Assembly: GCA_011524425.1 (NCBI GenBank)
Contig: WTKI01000152.1
Location: 1-7,609 of the forward strand
DNA length: 7,609 nucleotides
Direction of reading: 5' to 3'
Source: Altererythrobacter sp.
GTDB taxonomy: Bacteria; Pseudomonadota; Alphaproteobacteria; Sphingomonadales; Sphingomonadaceae
A program made the position numbers and the translations under genes. The notes under the pieces are model-generated. The model was not told where the DNA came from. It did not search any database and was given only the letters and a program-made list of their open reading frames with translations. Of this stretch, positions 4,952-7,609 are shown in pieces. Position 1 is the stretch's first letter. Every line of letters starts with the position of its first letter.

Positions 4952-5878
4952 ATGACTACAGGGTTGAGCGTACAGGATGGGGGAATCTTGTACGGAATAT
5001 TATCGGATCTCGGTGGGGATATTGTCCTCAAGATAGATCGCAATGGCTTTATTGAGCACGCTTCGTCGGGGCTTTATGAGGCAGGCATTGATCTATCTGA
5101 AATGTTGATCGCTCCGCACCTTGCTGATCTCACTGACGAGCGTCATGCCGATTTGGTGAGAGATTATTGCATTGCCGCCCTGCAATCAGATTTCGCGACA
5201 CAGGCCTTGGAGATACCCCTATTTTCGCAATCTGAAGAGCCGCGATGGTTTGCTCTGACGGTTCGACCATTGCCTGAAAAAGCTGGTGCGGCGACACTTC
5301 GCAACGGAGCAATTTGCGTGTTACGCTGTATTGAGCAGAAGCGCGAATTGGAACACCGCCTATTCAAAAGCGCAATGACTGATCCGCTAACGGGGGTCGC
5401 CAATCGTCAGGCCTTCTTAAGCAGTATTCGTCAATCGATGACGCTCGGTGGAAGCGGTGCGATCGCCTTGTTCGAGATTGATCGCTTCCGCGCGATAGGT
5501 CTGCGGTTTGGCCAGCAAGCCAGCGACAGCGTGGTCCAAGCGTTCGCTGGGTTCTTGAACAATATGCGGGACGAGGATCACATTCTTGCGCGATTGGAAC
5601 ACAACCGTTTTGCGGTCATGCTCCCTGCGACCGATCATCGCGAAGCGATCGACTTTGCGAGCGAGACCATTTCCACTTTTGCGCAAATTTCGCGCGATGC
5701 GGAATTGGAAGAGATGCGCTTAACAGCCAGCGCTTCGGTTTCGCAATTGTTGGAATGTTTGGATGATGCACTGGTCCGCGGTGAAGTCGCATTGACAATG
5801 GCTCGCTCTGCAGGCGGTTTCCGAGTGGAGTGCGGTGATGCCATTCGCCAAAGCTGGCGGTCTAGCAAGAGCGCTTAG
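4952..5878 (+). CDS. PAS-GGDEF protein with degenerate, probably inactive GGDEF site
   Basis: The 308-residue protein has an N-terminal PAS-like sensor region (about 10-125, including IVLKIDRNGFIEHASSG and EEPRWFALTVRPLP), a charged linker helix (about 127-142) and a C-terminal GGDEF-fold domain that opens with DPLTGVANRQAF (D144 onward). Active diguanylate cyclases make c-di-GMP from two GTP. Here the GGDEF loop reads E216-H-N-R-F220 within ARLEHNRFAVMLP, losing both glycines and both acidic residues. The first metal-binding Asp of the usual DxD is Glu175 (FEIDRF), the substrate Asn position is Gly (AIGLRFG), and no RxxD inhibitory site sits at the right spacing. Cyclase activity is therefore unlikely; a scaffold or sensor role is more plausible. 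There is no transmembrane segment or EAL domain. ATG 4952 has only a G-rich ribosome site. The upstream PilZ-XRE gene and structured gap suggest a functional link. Confidence 0.85.
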   Translation: MTTGLSVQDGGILYGILSDLGGDIVLKIDRNGFIEHASSGLYEAGIDLSEMLIAPHLADLTDERHADLVRDYCIAALQSDFATQALEIPLFSQSEEPRWFALTVRPLPEKAGAATLRNGAICVLRCIEQKRELEHRLFKSAMTDPLTGVANRQAFLSSIRQSMTLGGSGAIALFEIDRFRAIGLRFGQQASDSVVQAFAGFLNNMRDEDHILARLEHNRFAVMLPATDHREAIDFASETISTFAQISRDAELEEMRLTASASVSQLLECLDDALVRGEVALTMARSAGGFRVECGDAIRQSWRSSKSA

Positions 5879-6015
5879 GAGGAACAGCACCGGAGTGCGC
5901 ATATATTAGCCCTCTTAATAGATTAGCCTCGCGAACTGCGTTGCAAAGCAGATGAAAGTCACGTCTCAAAGGGCATGCTTGCTCTTGAACGCGCTGGCCA
6001 TTAACGCCGCTTCCT
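5879..6015. other. 137-bp intergenic region with a TTAGCC direct repeat
   Basis: The gap between the PAS-GGDEF and flavoprotein genes contains ATTAGCC twice (5905-5911 and 5922-5928, 17 bp apart) and a small hairpin GCAC-CGGA-GTGC (5887-5898) just after the stop. The hairpin lacks a T run, so it is not a convincing terminator. No clear -35/-10 pair was seen, although the wide gap implies a promoter for the next operon. Confidence 0.3.
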
Positions 6016-7026
6016 ATGACTTCTTATCCTAAAACCGCTGCCTTGATGCAGCGTGGTCGTGAATTTCTTGGTTGTGAGCATGCAATCCTTTGTGGCGCGA
6101 TGAGCTGGGTTTCCGAAAGGAACCTGGTTTCTGCCATATCCAATGCTGGCGGATTCGGTGTGATCGCCTGTGGTGCGATGACGCCTGAACTGCTCGACAC
6201 AGAGATTGCAGAGACAAGGGCGCGCACTGACAAGCCGTTTGGCGTTAACCTGATTACGATGCACCCGCAGCTGTTTGATTTGATCGCTGTGTGCAGCAAG
6301 CATGGTGTGAGCCATGTTGTACTGGCTGGAGGAATTCCGCCTAAAGGCAGTGTCGAAGCGATCAAGGAATTTGGCGCTAAGGTTATTGTATTTGCCCCGA
6401 CGCTTGCGCTTGCCAAGAAGCTGCTGCGTTCAGGTGGCGATGCGCTGGTGATTGAAGGGATGGAAGCAGGCGGCCATATCGGGCCGGTCTCAACCAGTGT
6501 ATTGGCTCAGGAATTCCTGCCCGCGCTTGCAGACGATCACGTTGTCTTTGTGGCCGGCGGAATTGGGCGGGGCGAAGCTATCGCAAGTTATCTGGAAATG
6601 GGCGCTTCAGGCGTGCAACTGGGCACGCGCTTTGCGTGCGCCTCTGAAAGCATAGCTCATCCCGATTTCAAGAAAGCGTTTTTCCGTGCGATAGCGCGTG
6701 ATGCTGAAGCCAGCGTTCAAGTTGATCCACGGCTGCCAGTGATTCCGGTGCGCGCGCTTAAGAATAAAGGCACAGAAGAATTTACCGCAAAACAGATCGA
6801 AGTGGCAGGCAAGCTCGACCGTGAAGAGGTAGACATGGGCGAAGCGCAACTTCAGATCGAGCATTTCTGGGCGGGCGCATTGCGACGCGCAGTGATTGAC
6901 GGTGATGTTGAGAACGGATCGCTTATGGCAGGCCAATCGGTCGGCATGGTGACACAGGAAGAACCAGTCGCTGACATAATGGCAGCCCTGATGTCAGAAA
7001 GTGAAGCCGCTTTGACCGGGCGCTAG
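6016..7026 (+). CDS. Nitronate monooxygenase / FabK-like FMN-dependent protein
   Basis: The 336-residue product belongs to the 2-nitropropane dioxygenase/nitronate monooxygenase TIM-barrel family, which also includes the FabK enoyl-ACP reductases. Members bind FMN; monooxygenases oxidise toxic alkyl nitronates. Visible features are the opening ILCGAMSWVSERNLVSAISNAGGFG, KPFGVNLI, the catalytic-His motif EAGGHIG (His154), the phosphate-binding segment VAGGIGRGEAI (179-188) and GASGVQLGTRF (196-206). The His motif is shared by both subfamilies, so the precise reaction is open. ATG 6016 has no obvious Shine-Dalgarno; an in-frame TGA a short way upstream leaves no alternative upstream start, while Met11 (6046) would also give a normal N-terminus. 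The VOC gene follows after 18 nt, so the two are probably co-transcribed. No signal peptide is seen; a cytoplasmic enzyme is expected. Confidence 0.88.
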   Translation: MTSYPKTAALMQRGREFLGCEHAILCGAMSWVSERNLVSAISNAGGFGVIACGAMTPELLDTEIAETRARTDKPFGVNLITMHPQLFDLIAVCSKHGVSHVVLAGGIPPKGSVEAIKEFGAKVIVFAPTLALAKKLLRSGGDALVIEGMEAGGHIGPVSTSVLAQEFLPALADDHVVFVAGGIGRGEAIASYLEMGASGVQLGTRFACASESIAHPDFKKAFFRAIARDAEASVQVDPRLPVIPVRALKNKGTEEFTAKQIEVAGKLDREEVDMGEAQLQIEHFWAGALRRAVIDGDVENGSLMAGQSVGMVTQEEPVADIMAALMSESEAALTGR

Positions 7027-7044
7027 AAGCACAGGAAAACGATT

Positions 7045-7446
7045 ATGATTGTCGAACGGCTTGATCATGTGAACATCATCACAGATGCTTTGGAAGAAAC
7101 CGCGCGTTTTTATGCAGAGATGCTCGATCTGGAGGAACGTGTTGGTCCGCCGCCCATGAAGCCTGAGCATGTGCAATGGATGTTCGACAGCTCTGGGCAA
7201 GCTATATTGCACATCAACCATGTCGATTTTCCGCGCATTTATGACCGCGAAGTGACGCCCGGCTCGCCTACCGGAGCTATTCACCATGTTGCATTGCGCT
7301 GCGGCGAGTTTGCTAAAGTGAAAGCGCGCCTTGACGATAATGGGGCAGAATATTCCGTCAATGAAGTGCCATCGATCGGGCTGACTCAAATTTTCACTAC
7401 AGACCCGAACAACGTCTTGCTGGAGCTGAATTTCTTTACTGGCTGA
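7045..7446 (+). CDS. VOC superfamily (glyoxalase/bleomycin-resistance fold) protein
   Basis: The 133-residue protein has the paired beta-alpha-beta-beta-beta modules of the vicinal-oxygen-chelate fold: LDHVNIITDALEETARFYAEMLDL in the first half and IHHVALRCGEFAKVKARLDDNG in the second. Candidate metal ligands sit at the expected places: His8, His56, His81 and Glu127 (in LLELNFF), so a metal-dependent enzyme is likely rather than a binding-only protein. The family covers glyoxalase I, extradiol dioxygenases, epimerases and fosfomycin resistance proteins; nothing seen here decides between them. AGGAAA lies 6 nt before the ATG. It follows the flavoprotein gene by 18 nt, and the pairing suggests a shared catabolic or detoxification step, which is inference. 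Confidence 0.85.
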   Translation: MIVERLDHVNIITDALEETARFYAEMLDLEERVGPPPMKPEHVQWMFDSSGQAILHINHVDFPRIYDREVTPGSPTGAIHHVALRCGEFAKVKARLDDNGAEYSVNEVPSIGLTQIFTTDPNNVLLELNFFTG

Positions 7447-7501
7447 ACCGACCTGCTTGTTCTGTTCCCTTCGGGCTCCTAGATCACTGGAAACCAAACT
7501 C

Positions 7502-7507
7502 AAGGAG
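7502..7507 (+). promoter_or_regulatory. Ribosome binding site AAGGAG for the last gene
   Basis: AAGGAG stands 7 nt before the ATG at 7515 and fixes the start of the truncated gene. The 68-bp gap before it (7447-7514) shows no clear terminator or promoter, so read-through from the VOC gene is possible. Confidence 0.7.
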
Positions 7508-7514
7508 ACATCCG

Positions 7515-7609
7515 ATGTGCGACAAAGCCACAGTAGAACGTTGGGCCAAAGGCCAGCTTTCCCGCCGGGAATTCGGCGCATTGACTGGCGCTGCTGCACT
7601 CACTGCGTG
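7515..7609 (+). CDS. Tat-signal protein, N-terminal fragment (probable dienelactone hydrolase family)
   Basis: Only the first 31 codons are inside the window. They read as an N-terminal stretch MCDKATVERWAKGQ followed by a twin-arginine signal, S16-R-R-E-F20, and the start of a hydrophobic alanine-rich segment (GALTGAAALTA). This predicts folded export through the Tat pathway. The start MCD-x-AT-x-x-x-WAKG before an SRREF signal recalls dienelactone hydrolase family proteins of sphingomonads; that identification rests on memory of the N-terminus alone, since no catalytic residue is visible. A lipoprotein cleavage site could follow LTA if the next residue is Cys, but the codon is cut after TG, so Cys, Trp or a stop remain possible. 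The start is well supported by AAGGAG 7 nt upstream. Confidence 0.6.
   Translation, partial: MCDKATVERWAKGQLSRREFGALTGAAALTA

Noticed and set aside
6994..7599. 201-codon minus-strand ORF covering the VOC gene
   Set aside because: It runs across the VOC gene and the start of the Tat-signal gene, both of which have good ribosome sites and family motifs.

Overview
The window looks like ordinary chromosomal DNA from an alphaproteobacterium, most likely a sphingomonad of the Erythrobacteraceae type. This is inferred from moderate GC content, the UbiG and aspartokinase sequence style, a Tat-dependent hydrolase starting MCDKATVERW, and a PilZ-XRE regulator beside a PAS-GGDEF protein. I could not confirm the taxon without a search. 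No tRNA, rRNA, CRISPR array, insertion sequence or phage gene was seen.

Left part (1-2497): the 3' end of a glycerophosphodiester phosphodiesterase gene meets, tail to tail, an AmpG-like major facilitator gene on the minus strand. Upstream of that transporter, also on the minus strand, is ubiG (ubiquinone O-methylation). ubiG is divergent from lysC, with only about 50 bp between the chosen starts. Both minus-strand genes have their Shine-Dalgarno sequence inside one arm of a short inverted repeat.

Middle part (2498-5878): lysC encodes a feedback-type aspartokinase with two ACT domains, probably starting at TTG. It contains a well-placed internal ATG that could yield a separate ACT-only beta subunit. 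After a 217-bp gap with terminator-like structure comes a 220-aa protein that fuses an N-terminal PilZ domain, with its c-di-GMP motifs intact, to a C-terminal XRE helix-turn-helix. Next is an AT-rich 293-bp non-coding stretch with a nested inverted-repeat structure (4794-4899) and a possible 13-codon leader ORF. It leads into a PAS-GGDEF protein whose GGDEF signature is replaced by EHNRF and which has lost a metal ligand, so it is probably not a cyclase. The PilZ-XRE regulator, the structured leader and the dead GGDEF protein form the most interesting unit: a candidate c-di-GMP-linked transcriptional module.

Right part (5879-7609): a nitronate monooxygenase/FabK-like flavoprotein gene is followed 18 nt later by a VOC (glyoxalase-fold) gene, almost certainly one operon. 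The window ends in the first 31 codons of a Tat-exported protein, probably of the dienelactone hydrolase family.
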